Positions 26,468 through 34,090 are shown, counted from the first letter of the stretch. The stretch is DNA of 64,000 nt from Alteriqipengyuania halimionae (GCF_009827575.1 NZ_WTYR01000001.1:1426001-1490000), one strand, 5' to 3'. Program-made: numbers and translations. Notes: generated by a model not told the origin, from the sequence alone.

Positions 26468-27013
26468 ATGACAAATCGCGTAATGATCCTCGCCACCGAC
26501 GGCTTCGAACAATCGGAGCTGATGAAGCCGAAGCAGAACCTCGAAGACGCAGGCATCGAAACCACCGTCGTCAGTCTCGAATCCGGCTCGATCAAGGGTT
26601 GGGACCAGAAGGACTGGGGCGAAAGCGTCTCGGTGGACAAGACGGTCGACGAAATCTCGTCGTGCGACGAATACGCCGCGCTCCTGCTGCCCGGCGGTCA
26701 GATGAACCCCGATATCCTGCGTATGAACGACCGCGCGGTCGCCATCGTCAAGGAATTCGCCATGGCCAACAAGCCGATCGCCGCGATTTGCCACGCACCG
26801 TGGCTCCTCGCAGAAGCCGATCTGGTGAAGGGCAAGACCGTGACTAGCTGGCCCTCGATCCGTACCGACCTGCGAAATGCCGGTGCCAATGTGGTAGATC
26901 AGGAAGTTGCCGAAGATGGCAACCTCATCACCTCGCGCAATCCGGACGATATCCCCGCATTTAGCGACGCACTGATTGCTCGCGTAAAACAGATCGTTCC
27001 TGAAAACGCCTGA
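26468..27013 (+). CDS. DJ-1/PfpI family protein (type 1 glutamine amidotransferase-like)
   Basis: This 181-residue protein of the DJ-1/PfpI superfamily opens MTNRVMILATDGFEQSEL (nucleophile-elbow Glu region). It has ALLLPGGQMNPD and the nucleophilic Cys in AAICHAPWLLAEADL, followed by the VTSWPSIRTDLRNAGA segment typical of the PfpI/YhbO subfamily. Members act as glyoxalase III, deglycase or chaperone-like stress proteins. The ATG at 26468 has AAGGAG 6 bases upstream. It stands alone, with a 206-base divergent region to parC, and is followed by a terminator. The specific activity is not predictable. Confidence 0.9.
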   Translation: MTNRVMILATDGFEQSELMKPKQNLEDAGIETTVVSLESGSIKGWDQKDWGESVSVDKTVDEISSCDEYAALLLPGGQMNPDILRMNDRAVAIVKEFAMANKPIAAICHAPWLLAEADLVKGKTVTSWPSIRTDLRNAGANVVDQEVAEDGNLITSRNPDDIPAFSDALIARVKQIVPENA

Positions 27014-27036
27014 TCGATCCTACCGAACGCACAAGA

Positions 27037-27066
27037 CCTCGCCGCGAGCTTGCGGCGGGGTTTTTT
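27037..27066 (+). terminator. Rho-independent terminator after the PfpI gene
   Basis: CCTCGCCGC pairs with GCGGCGGGG (one T-G wobble) around GAGCTT, followed by six T residues. It lies 24 bases after the stop codon. Confidence 0.92.
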
Positions 27067-27362
27067 GTATCCGAACGGTTCGTTAGTGAGAGCGGAGCGA
27101 AGTACATACCGAGCCAGCTCTGCAGGTTGGAGGAACGGCAAGGGTCGCTGCTCGTTCGGACCGCTCTGACAGAGAGCACGTCGGCCAAAGTCAGCATCGG
27201 AACGGTCCATTGCGCGAGACTGATTTCGCTCGCGCAGGGATTTTGTCACCGCGTCATTCACCATGGTAGGGCCGTTCCCGATCGTCCGATGCGTCCAATT
27301 TGGCGACATAATATGATTAGACCAGATGGCGGCCAGCCACTTACGGGAAATGGGGATTATCG
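27067..27362. other. Non-coding upstream region of the outer membrane protein gene
   Basis: No convincing coding frame is present; the open frames crossing it on both strands have low-complexity translations. It ends in an AT-richer stretch (about 27305-27322, with TAATATGAT) that could contain a -10 element, but no matching -35 is clear. A GGGGA ribosome site precedes the next ATG. Confidence 0.5.
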
Positions 27363-28301
27363 ATGTATAGCAAGTATTTGGTTGCCGCTGCGGGCCTTTT
27401 GGTCGTGCCACCGAGTGGCGTTGCGGCCCAGCAGGCAGAGCAGGTCGATGAGCGGGAAACAGGCGCCCAGAGCGTGGCCGACGAGACCCCGCCCGAGAGC
27501 GTTCCGTTGGCGGACGATGGCTCGGACGATCATGTTTCGGTGTCCTTCGGTGCCAGCGTGGTCAGTCAGTATATCTCGCGCGGCGTCGCCTTTGCAGAGC
27601 CCGTCAGCTATCAACCCTACGTCACGGTAAGCGTCGCCTTGCCCGAACTCACCGGCGGCGCGATCACCGATGCCAGCGTCTTCGTCGGCAACTGGAACAG
27701 TATGCAAAGCGGCAGCCCCGGGCTCGGTCAGCCCGCCAATGGCTCGTTGCCCGGTTGGTACGAGGCCGACCTCTATGTTGGCGGAGCCATCGAAATAGCG
27801 GACAGAGTGGCGGTCAGTGCCACTTATTATCGCTACTTCTCGCCGGCCGGATCCTTCGCTGAATACAACGATTTCGACCTCACGATAAGCTACGATGATA
27901 GCGGACTGTGGGGCTCAGCGGCACAGGAACGCGGCTTCTCCATCCAACCGGCGCTCCGCATGGTGCAGGAGGCCGGGCAGCCCAACCGGCCCGACGCGTT
28001 GTATGTCCAGCCATCCATCGCGCCGAGCGTTCGCTTCGGCCCGCAGGACGGCGGCGTAACGGTTTCAGTGCCGATGGCGATCGGATTGTCCGACAGCTTT
28101 TACTCCGGTGTAAATGGCGACAGGCCGACATTCGGTTTCTTCCGGGTCGGCGCAGGCCTGGCCGCCAATCCGTTTGGCGGTCCGGCCAGCAATATCCGCC
28201 TGAACGCGGGGGTCGACTACTGGATGCTCAACGACGATGTCGCAAACGGTCTGGACGATACCGAATGGGTTGCGCGCATCGGTTTTTCGACCGGATTCTG
28301 A
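27363..28301 (+). CDS. Putative outer membrane beta-barrel protein (TorF-like)
   Basis: This 312-residue protein has a signal peptide ending VAAQQ and an acidic linker (about 25-55). A barrel-like series of alternating strands follows, starting VSVSFGASVVSQYISRGVAF and ending in an aromatic C-terminus (ARIGFSTGF), as expected for recognition by the BAM complex. The SQYISRGV start and the YYRYFSPAGSFAEYNDFDLTISY region resemble the TorF family of putative porins, but I am not certain. It has its own ribosome site and terminator. The substrate, if it is a channel, is unknown. Confidence 0.75.
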   Translation: MYSKYLVAAAGLLVVPPSGVAAQQAEQVDERETGAQSVADETPPESVPLADDGSDDHVSVSFGASVVSQYISRGVAFAEPVSYQPYVTVSVALPELTGGAITDASVFVGNWNSMQSGSPGLGQPANGSLPGWYEADLYVGGAIEIADRVAVSATYYRYFSPAGSFAEYNDFDLTISYDDSGLWGSAAQERGFSIQPALRMVQEAGQPNRPDALYVQPSIAPSVRFGPQDGGVTVSVPMAIGLSDSFYSGVNGDRPTFGFFRVGAGLAANPFGGPASNIRLNAGVDYWMLNDDVANGLDDTEWVARIGFSTGF

Positions 28302-28413
28302 GCGCCCTTGCCGCGCGCGATCTGGAGAATACCGCATCTTTCAGAAAGGTTCCGTGTCGCTCGATGCAAGGATTGCACCTGAGCCCGCATAATGTTCATG
28401 ATTGACAAGGAAG

Positions 28414-28447
28414 GGCCCCGCGGCTTGGCGCCGCGAGGCCTCTTTTT
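28414..28447 (+). terminator. Rho-independent terminator after the TorF-like gene
   Basis: GGCCCCGCGGC pairs with GCCGCGAGGCC (one C-A mismatch) around a five-base loop, followed by TCTTTTT. It lies 112 bases after the stop codon, so the transcript has a fairly long 3' end. Confidence 0.85.
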
Positions 28448-28671
28448 CCACCTAGAAAATCGTCTGGAATTGGAATTTTTACCATATTTTTCAGCGCCTT
28501 AATGGTCACCGTGCCAAATTTCTCATTTCAAGCCCTTTTTCTCAGAATCGCTCTTCTTACCTGTGCCCTCCCGCCGGAACATGGCACTCGCCGAGCGGCT
28601 CGCAGAACTTGTCGGAAGCCCAACTTCCGGTTCAGCTTTGCGACAGCCCGCTGGGTGTCTCGACCGGTTGA

Positions 28672-28691
28672 CCGCACGTCCCCCCGTGCGG
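28672..28691 (+). other. Leader hairpin 25 bases upstream of an OMP start codon
   Basis: CCGCACG (28672-28678) and CGTGCGG (28685-28691) form a perfect stem with a TCCCCC loop. It is followed by an A-rich stretch and the CGGAG ribosome site of the gene at 28717. Stable hairpins in this place can protect abundant outer-membrane mRNAs or block ribosome access; which, if either, is not shown. Confidence 0.5.
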
Positions 28692-28716
28692 CCGAAAAAA
28701 GAAAACGGAGCTACAA

Positions 28717-29334
28717 ATGAAGACCTATATTTCCCTCGCCGCCGTGGCCGCCGCCCTCGTGGCCACTCCTTCGCTCGCACAGGACGCGACCGAGACTTTC
28801 ACCGGTCCCTATGTCGCCGCGACCGTCGGCATCGACAGCCTCGGCGCCGATGACGGCACCGATCGCACCAGCGAGGAAGGCGTCGTATATGGCGGCGTCA
28901 TCGGTTACGACTACGCCCTCAGCGGCGCCGTGCTGGGTGCCGAAGCCGAACTTACCGGCAGCAGCGTGGATGTCGGCGATACCGACGTCATCGCGGCGGG
29001 TGACGAACTGACGCTCGGCGCCGGTCGTGACATCTATGTCGGCGCGCGCGCTGGCGTGCTGGTCGGTGGCAATGGCCTCCTTTACGTCAAGGGCGGTTAC
29101 ACCAATCAGAAGCTCAACCTCGATTACACCGCTGGCGCGACCAGCTTCAGCGAAAGCAGCGATCTCGATGGCTATCGCCTCGGTGCCGGTGGCGAATTCC
29201 GCCTCAGCAACAACCTGACCGCAAGGGTCGAATACCGTTACTCGAACTACGGTGACTTCGAAGTCGCCGGCACGTCGACGGGCGTCGATCTGGACCGCCA
29301 CCAGGGCGTTGCGACGATTGCCTATCGCTTCTGA
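28717..29334 (+). CDS. Small outer membrane beta-barrel protein (OmpA-like/Omp25-like barrel)
   Basis: This 205-residue protein has a signal peptide ending PSLAQ, followed by eight or so amphipathic strands. Features are GPYVAATVGIDSLGA, GGVIGYDYAL, GAEAELTGSSV, IYVGARAGVLVG, LLYVKGGYTNQKL, GYRLGAGGEFRL and TARVEYRYSNYGDF, with a terminal strand ending in Phe (ATIAYRF). This is the pattern of eight-stranded barrels of the OmpA/Omp25/Omp31 type without a peptidoglycan-binding domain. A good CGGAG ribosome site, a structured leader and a strong terminator suggest high expression. Confidence 0.87.
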   Translation: MKTYISLAAVAAALVATPSLAQDATETFTGPYVAATVGIDSLGADDGTDRTSEEGVVYGGVIGYDYALSGAVLGAEAELTGSSVDVGDTDVIAAGDELTLGAGRDIYVGARAGVLVGGNGLLYVKGGYTNQKLNLDYTAGATSFSESSDLDGYRLGAGGEFRLSNNLTARVEYRYSNYGDFEVAGTSTGVDLDRHQGVATIAYRF

Positions 29335-29361
29335 TCAGCGATCGGATCGATTGAAATACCC

Positions 29362-29393
29362 GGCCCGGCGGAGCGATCCGCCGGGCCTTTTTT
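29362..29393 (+). terminator. Strong rho-independent terminator
   Basis: This is a perfect 11-base-pair stem (GGCCCGGCGGA / TCCGCCGGGCC) with a GCGA tetraloop, then six T residues, 27 bases after the OMP stop. Confidence 0.95.
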
Positions 29394-29420
29394 GTGCACG
29401 GCTTGCGCATCCTGCGAAAA

Positions 29421-29440
29421 ATGTCAAAATATGTCCAAAT
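29421..29440 (+). repeat. Tandem 10-base direct repeat upstream of the DUF4349 gene
   Basis: ATGTCAAAAT and ATGTCCAAAT lie back to back (9 of 10 identical), in an AT-rich patch 57 bases before the ATG at 29497. The 10-base spacing places both copies on the same face of the helix, as for a regulator binding site. Chance is possible. Confidence 0.45.
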
Positions 29441-29496
29441 TATGGCAGGCATTGACCTGTTAAGGGTAATGGCGGTCGCAAACCGAGGAGAAGGCG

Positions 29497-30420
29497 ATGA
29501 TCAAGCGTTGGACGGTTTTCATGGGGGCATTGCTGCTCGCCGCCTGTTCTCAATCCGAAAGCGAAGCGAGCACGGAGGCCGTTGAATCGGTCGATGTCGC
29601 CGAAGCCGGGATGGCGGATGCTGCGGACGCAACGGAAGCGGATGGTGAAAGCGGAAGTCAACTCCCGGCCAGCCAACCGCAGATTGCCTACACCTACAGC
29701 TACGCCTTCCGCGTGCCCGCCGATAGCATTGCAAGCGTTCAAGAACGCCACGCCGATATGTGCCTCAAGCTGGGCACCAACACCTGCCGTATCGTGTCGA
29801 TGGATCGCGATGGCGCCGAAGGCGACTATGCCAGCGGCACGCTCCAGATCGCTGTTTCCGCCGATCGCGCCCGCGCCTTCGGGCAAAGTCTTGCCGAAGC
29901 AATCGAGGGTGAAGGCGGCGAACAGGTCGGCGCGTCGATCAGCGGCGAGGACCTGTCCAAGCAAATCGTCGACACCGAAGCGCGACTGCGCGCCCGGCGC
30001 GTGCTGCGCGACCGGTTGATGGAAGTGCTCGAAACGCGCCGCGGCTCGGTCGCGGAATTGGTCGAAGCCGAACGCAGCGTGGCGCAGGTCAATGAAGAGA
30101 TCGACCAGGCCCAGAGCTGGCTGGCCGAGATGCGCCAGCGGGTTGCGTTGAGCGTGATGACGATCGACTATCGCTCCGGCACCCCGACAGAAGGCGGGTT
30201 CGCCGATCCGATACGCAATGCGATCGGGGGTTTCGGGACCATCATCGGCGTAATGATCGGCATCCTTATCACCGTGTTCGCGGTGGCGATCCCACTTATC
30301 ATTGTCGGCGGCATAGGCTGGGCCGGGTGGCGCTTTTACAAGCGTCACTGGCGGCATGAGGATGACGTCGTGGTGCGGGATACCCCCGAGACCGAACGTC
30401 AGACCGCGCGCATATCCTGA
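29497..30420 (+). CDS. DUF4349 lipoprotein with C-terminal membrane segment
   Basis: This 307-residue protein has a lipoprotein signal (GALLLAAC, Cys17), an acidic linker (about 19-60) and a DUF4349 domain. The domain includes YSYAFRVPADSIASVQERH and the long coiled-coil stretch EDLSKQIVDTEARLRARRVLRDRL to VNEEIDQAQSWLAEM. Near the C-terminus is a strong transmembrane segment (about 245-275, IIGVMIGILITVFAVAIPLIIV), then a basic tail. Both ends are thus likely tied to the membrane. Function of the family is unclear to me. A GAGGAGAAGG ribosome site precedes the ATG. Its last 22 bases overlap the end of the convergent ferredoxin gene. Confidence 0.87.
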   Translation: MIKRWTVFMGALLLAACSQSESEASTEAVESVDVAEAGMADAADATEADGESGSQLPASQPQIAYTYSYAFRVPADSIASVQERHADMCLKLGTNTCRIVSMDRDGAEGDYASGTLQIAVSADRARAFGQSLAEAIEGEGGEQVGASISGEDLSKQIVDTEARLRARRVLRDRLMEVLETRRGSVAELVEAERSVAQVNEEIDQAQSWLAEMRQRVALSVMTIDYRSGTPTEGGFADPIRNAIGGFGTIIGVMIGILITVFAVAIPLIIVGGIGWAGWRFYKRHWRHEDDVVVRDTPETERQTARIS

Positions 30421-30728
30421 CTTTCGTCGGGGATTACGACTTCCAGCCCATCGAGCGCTTCGCTCAGCAGTATCTGGCAGGCCAGGCGCGAGGTAGGGCC
30501 GACGCAGGCTGCGAGATCGAGCAGGTCTTCCTCCTCCTCTCTCGCTTCGGCCAATCGCGCGAACCAGTCTCGGGAGATATGGACGTGGCAAGTCGAACAG
30601 GCCATTTGCCCTTCGCAAGTGCCTTCAAGCGGCATGCCCGCGGCCTGGGCCGCATCGAGCAGGGTCAGGCCCACCTCGCCATCATATTCGGTGATCGTAT
30701 CGCCTTGGCGAAACCGCAACCGGACCAT
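30399..30728 (-). CDS. Adrenodoxin-type [2Fe-2S] ferredoxin
   Basis: This 109-residue ferredoxin has the vertebrate/ISC-type cluster motif: Cys38, Cys44, Cys47 (C-x5-C-x2-C in TCEGQMACSTCH) and Cys84 in RLACQ. The acidic helix between them (AEAREEEEDLLDL) is the usual partner-binding face. It would carry single electrons in the cytoplasm, for instance to Fe-S assembly or a P450. The ATG at 30728 shares one base with the stop of the upstream cysteine desulfurase (TGATG), so the ferredoxin is coupled to it, which favours a role in cluster assembly. Its 3' end overlaps the DUF4349 gene. Confidence 0.93.
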   Translation of the reverse strand: MVRLRFRQGDTITEYDGEVGLTLLDAAQAAGMPLEGTCEGQMACSTCHVHISRDWFARLAEAREEEEDLLDLAACVGPTSRLACQILLSEALDGLEVVIPDESQDMRAV

Positions 30729-31813
30729 CAGGTAATCCCCTGTTTGCGTGCAGCCTTCAGCAGCAAATCGCAGGCGCGCTCGATTTCTTCGACCGTCGTG
30801 TAACGCCCCCAGCCCAGCCGGATCGAGCTTTTTGCCTGCTTGTCGCTGAGACCGAGAGCTTTCAGCACATGGCTCGGGCGTCCCGAACCGCTGGCACAGG
30901 CCGAGCCGGCGGAAAACATCACCTCGCGGCAATCGGACATCAGCCGCGCCACATCGATGCCGTTATGCTGGAGATTGGCGTTGCCATGCCAGCGCGCCTC
31001 GGCGCTGCCATTGAGGCGCCAGTTGTCGAACGCCTGCCCGACGATGCGCCACAGCTTCTCGACATGCTCGGCATCGCGCTCCATCCGGTCTTTGGCCTCG
31101 GCCGCCGCGGCACCGAACCCGGCGCACAGAGCGGGACTGAGCGTGCCCGAACGAAGCCCGTATTCCTGGCCGCCGCCGGTCTGCACCTCGCCCAGATCGA
31201 CATTGTCGCGCACCCATAGCGCGCCGATACCCTTGGGGCCGTGGATCTTGTGCGCGCTGATCGCGATCATGTCCGCGCCGGTGACCTCGATCTTGCCATA
31301 GGCCTGCACTGCATCGCACAGATAAAGCGCGTTCGCGGACTTGGCCTTGCGGTGCCAGTCGACCGTGGGCTGGATTGTGCCGATCTCGTTATTGATCTGC
31401 ATCAGGCAGACCAGCCGCGTGTCCTGCGGCAGGTCCTGCTTGGTGTTGCACTGGCCATTCTTGGCGACGTTGAGAATGTGGGCCGTTCCCAGCGCGTTCG
31501 CGGTGTCGAGCACGGCGGCATGCTCGATCGCCGACGCCGAGACGCTGCCCGGCTTTGCTGACAGCGCGCCGCGAATGGCGAGGTTGATCGCCTCGGTTGC
31601 GCCGCTGGTGAAGATGACGCGTCCCCCGGCAGGCAGCAATGCTGCGACCTGCTCGCGGGCGAATTCCACCGCGGCGGCAGCGCTCCTCCCCATCTTGTGC
31701 GGGCTGTGCGGATTGCCGAACCCGCTCCCTCCCGGCCCGTCGAGCCATTGCAGCATCGCGTCGCGCGCTTCGGGCGCGAGCGGCGTGGTTGCCTGATAGT
31801 CGAGATAAATCAC
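30728..31813 (-). CDS. Cysteine desulfurase family protein (second of a tandem pair)
   Basis: This is a PLP enzyme expected to convert cysteine to alanine and an enzyme-bound persulfide for Fe-S or thio-cofactor synthesis. With the GTG start at 31813 it has 361 residues: IYLDYQATTPLAPEAR, His99 (IEHAAVL), the NNEIGTIQP block, Asp168, PLP Lys189 in ISAHKIHGPKG, and the catalytic Cys306 in SAGSACASGSG. I prefer GTG 31813 because it forms a 4-base GTGA overlap with the preceding desulfurase; an ATG at 31837 would overlap by 28 bases. It sits between a homologous desulfurase and a ferredoxin. IscU and Suf scaffolds are not in the window. Confidence 0.9.
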   Translation of the reverse strand: MIYLDYQATTPLAPEARDAMLQWLDGPGGSGFGNPHSPHKMGRSAAAAVEFAREQVAALLPAGGRVIFTSGATEAINLAIRGALSAKPGSVSASAIEHAAVLDTANALGTAHILNVAKNGQCNTKQDLPQDTRLVCLMQINNEIGTIQPTVDWHRKAKSANALYLCDAVQAYGKIEVTGADMIAISAHKIHGPKGIGALWVRDNVDLGEVQTGGGQEYGLRSGTLSPALCAGFGAAAAEAKDRMERDAEHVEKLWRIVGQAFDNWRLNGSAEARWHGNANLQHNGIDVARLMSDCREVMFSAGSACASGSGRPSHVLKALGLSDKQAKSSIRLGWGRYTTVEEIERACDLLLKAARKQGIT

Positions 31814-32859
31814 TTGGAATTGGCCATGTCGGTCCATGCTTTAACGAAGGCGTCGATTTCCCGTTCCGTAGTTTCCCCCCCGAGGCTGACGCGCACGACC
31901 TCCTTCGGGTGCGGATAGTGCATCGCTTCCAGCACATGGCTGGGCTTGAGCGAGCCGGACGAGCAGGCGCTCCCGGCAGAAATCGCAAAGCCCGCCGCGT
32001 CGAAGCGAATCAATTGCGACGCCGCGCTGACGCCCGGCATGCGATAGGCACCGATCGCCGGGCTCCGGGTGCTCTCTTTCGCCACCGCTTCGCCGCCCGC
32101 TGCCTCGATCCCCTGTTCAAGCCGCTCGCGTAGCGTTTCGGCATGGCTGATCCACGCATTCCCGGCTTCGAGTGCGGCCACCATGGCGAGTGCGGCGGGC
32201 AGGTTTTCGGTCCCGGCGCGGTAACCCTGCTCCTGTCCGCCCACCGCCTCGATCAATCCGTAATCGCGCAGCAGCAGCGCACCCGCGCCAACCGGACCGC
32301 CGAATTTGTGCGCGCTGATCGCGATCATATCGGCATCGGGTAACGCGAGCTTGCCGGCGCTTTGCGCGCAATCGCAGAAAAGCACCCCGCTCGCAGCGCG
32401 CACTGTCGCGGCGATATCGGCGACGGGCTGGATCACCCCGGTTTCGTTGTTGACGTGCTGGATTGCGACCAGTCCGGCGAGGTCTTCGGGCGGGGTGGCG
32501 GCGATACCGCTCTCCGCTACCGGCCAGCGTGCCGCCTCGTCCTGCCAGCGCAGCACGGCCGTGTGTTCGACCGGGAGCATGGCCTTGAGCGGCGCCTTGC
32601 TGCGCGTGAGCGCGATCGCGATCGCCTCGCTCGCACCCGAGGTGAAGATCACCTCCCCCTGCCAATCAAGCGCTTGTTTCAGACGCCGACGCGCCTCTTC
32701 GAGCGCCGAACGCGCCGAACGCCCGTCGGCGTGCGGGCTCGACGGATTGGCCCAGCGCGCGAATCCGTCCTGCATCGCAGCCTGCGCGGCAGGCAGCATC
32801 GGCGCGGTTGCGGCATGGTCCAGATAGATACGGTGTTCGATTTTATTGCTTTCGGGCAC
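31810..32859 (-). CDS. Cysteine desulfurase family protein (first of a tandem pair)
   Basis: This 349-residue PLP-dependent protein is homologous to the next gene. It has IYLDHAATAPMLPAAQAAM, His99 (VEHTAVL), VNNETGVIQP, Asp163, PLP Lys185 in ISAHKFGGPVGAG, GYRAGTENLP and the persulfide Cys299 in AGSACSSGSLKPSHVL. All catalytic residues are intact, so it is not an obvious pseudo-enzyme. It is shorter than IscS (about 400). It heads the run desulfurase-desulfurase-ferredoxin and is divergent from a hydrolase gene 100 bases away. Whether the pair forms a heterodimer or serves different acceptors is open. Confidence 0.9.
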   Translation of the reverse strand: MPESNKIEHRIYLDHAATAPMLPAAQAAMQDGFARWANPSSPHADGRSARSALEEARRRLKQALDWQGEVIFTSGASEAIAIALTRSKAPLKAMLPVEHTAVLRWQDEAARWPVAESGIAATPPEDLAGLVAIQHVNNETGVIQPVADIAATVRAASGVLFCDCAQSAGKLALPDADMIAISAHKFGGPVGAGALLLRDYGLIEAVGGQEQGYRAGTENLPAALAMVAALEAGNAWISHAETLRERLEQGIEAAGGEAVAKESTRSPAIGAYRMPGVSAASQLIRFDAAGFAISAGSACSSGSLKPSHVLEAMHYPHPKEVVRVSLGGETTEREIDAFVKAWTDMANSK

Positions 32860-32959
32860 GCGAAACCTATATAGCGCGCGACTTCCATTCCTAGTCCCTT
32901 GTGGCGTTCAATGCCGAATGCGGCACGCGCAAAAGGGACTTCTTGCACCGGAACCGTTC

Positions 32960-33616
32960 ATGCCCAGCGTCATTTTTCCCGGCCCCGAAGGTCGTCTCGA
33001 AGGTCGTTTCCAGCCCGGTCCGCGTCCGCGCGCACCCGTCGCCATGATCCTCCACCCGCATCCCGAAGCGGGCGGGACGATGAACGATCGCATCACCATG
33101 GCGCTGTACAAGGATTTCGCGGCGCGCGGATTCGCCACGCTGCGTTTCAATTCGCGCGGCGTGGGCCGCAGCCAGGGCAGCTTCGACAACGGGATCGGCG
33201 AGCTTTCCGATGCCGCTGCCGCGCTCGACTGGGTCCAGCAGATCCATCCCGAAGCCTCGACCACCTGGGTCGCCGGGTTCGGCTTCGGCGCATTGATCGG
33301 CATGCAATTGCTGATGCGCCGCCCGGAAATCCGCGGATTCATCTCGATCGCGGCGCCTGCCAACATGTACGATTTCTCGTTCCTCGCCCCCTGCCCGGCG
33401 AGCGGTATCTTCGTGCAGGGCGCGCAGGATACGGTGGTGACGCCGTCGGCCGTGCAGAAGCTCGTCGACAAGCTGCGCACGCAGAAGCACATCACGATCC
33501 ATCACGACGAAATCCCGCGCGCGAACCACTTCTTCGAGAACGAGTTCGACCAGATGATGCGCTCGGTCGACAATTACCTCGACATGCGCCTCGATCCGGA
33601 CTGCCCGATCAAATAG
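32960..33616 (+). CDS. Alpha/beta hydrolase (KANL3/Tex30-like)
   Basis: This 218-residue alpha/beta hydrolase opens PSVIFPGPEGRLEGRF. It has an oxyanion-side AMILHPHPEAGGTMNDR segment, the RGFATLRFNSRGVGRSQGSF strand-loop, a nucleophile-elbow position VAGFGFGALIGM where Gly-Phe-Gly replaces the usual Gly-Ser-Gly, and the DTVV and ANHFF acid and His regions. The apparent loss of Ser at the elbow suggests either another nucleophile or a non-hydrolytic role; this is typical of the KANL3/Tex30-like group. It is divergent from the cysteine desulfurase pair, a neighbourhood I recall from other alphaproteobacteria. Confidence 0.83.
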   Translation: MPSVIFPGPEGRLEGRFQPGPRPRAPVAMILHPHPEAGGTMNDRITMALYKDFAARGFATLRFNSRGVGRSQGSFDNGIGELSDAAAALDWVQQIHPEASTTWVAGFGFGALIGMQLLMRRPEIRGFISIAAPANMYDFSFLAPCPASGIFVQGAQDTVVTPSAVQKLVDKLRTQKHITIHHDEIPRANHFFENEFDQMMRSVDNYLDMRLDPDCPIK

Positions 33617-33895
33617 GGTGTAGTGTGGTAGCGGACCAGCATTCGCGAGTCCCTCCTCGGTGCTAGTCGCTCCACTCCGCTGCGGGTCACCTGCGGGCGG
33701 GCCGGCGCACTTGCCTCGGACTGGACGGCCTGCGGGCATGTGCTGGCTCTCCAGCTAACGCAAACACTTGTGGCCCCTCACTCGCGGTATTCGACCAGAA
33801 CTTGCGCGCGGTAGCGCGACCGCCCGCCGCCGCTTATGCGGCGAAGCCAAGCGGGCCGGACGGCCCGCGCCCGGCGTTTGAGGGCATCGGGAAAA
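33617..33895. other. GC-rich non-coding interval with inverted repeat
   Basis: I see no gene in these 279 bases. There is an 18-base near-palindrome at 33851-33868 (GCGGGCCG-GA-CGGCCCGC) and two copies of CCTGCGGGC at 33690-33698 and 33729-33737. The palindrome lies 27 bases beyond the stop of the minus-strand gene at 33896 and may act as its terminator stem, but no T-run follows on either strand. Confidence 0.45.
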
Positions 33896-34090
33896 TCACT
33901 CCGCCTTCTCGAACGGCGTGTTGCCCTCGGCATCGGGGATCGTCCAGATGCCGACATTCACCGCCATCACCAGCGCCAGCAACAACAGCAGGCCGATGCG
34001 TTTTTTCGGCAGGCCCTGGCGCCAGGCAAGGTAGGCCGCGCCGACCATGGCGAAGGCCCCGAGCATCACGATGGAAAGTATGATCGACAT
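33896..34090 (-). CDS. Small membrane protein, two transmembrane segments
   Basis: This 64-residue protein has two hydrophobic helices (about 2-20, IILSIVMLGAFAMVGAAYLA, and 29-46, IGLLLLLALVMAVNVGIW) joined by a basic loop (WRQGLPKKR). The basic loop suggests a cytoplasmic turn with both ends outside. The C-terminus IPDAEGNTPFEKAE is acidic. The ATG at 34090 is chosen; a longer reading adds a charged stretch before the first helix. Function unknown. It has no close neighbours on its strand. Confidence 0.7.
   Translation of the reverse strand: MSIILSIVMLGAFAMVGAAYLAWRQGLPKKRIGLLLLLALVMAVNVGIWTIPDAEGNTPFEKAE

Larger units (their letters stand above)
28302..28716. other. Non-coding interval between two outer membrane protein genes
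   Basis: This 415-base interval holds the terminator at 28414-28447, then an AT-rich stretch (about 28450-28500, CCATATTTTTC) likely to contain the promoter for the next gene. A long leader with a GC-rich hairpin at 28672-28691 follows. A 72-codon frame at 28502-28720 looks like noise, being rich in Arg and Pro in its second half and overlapping the next start. Confidence 0.5.

Noticed and set aside
27305-27322. Possible promoter with TAATATGAT before the TorF-like gene
   Set aside because: A -10-like sequence is present, but no -35 at proper distance; not strong enough to call as a site.
28502-28720. 72-codon frame in the leader of the barrel protein gene
   Set aside because: Runs into the next start, has an Arg-rich composition and lacks a ribosome site; more likely leader RNA.
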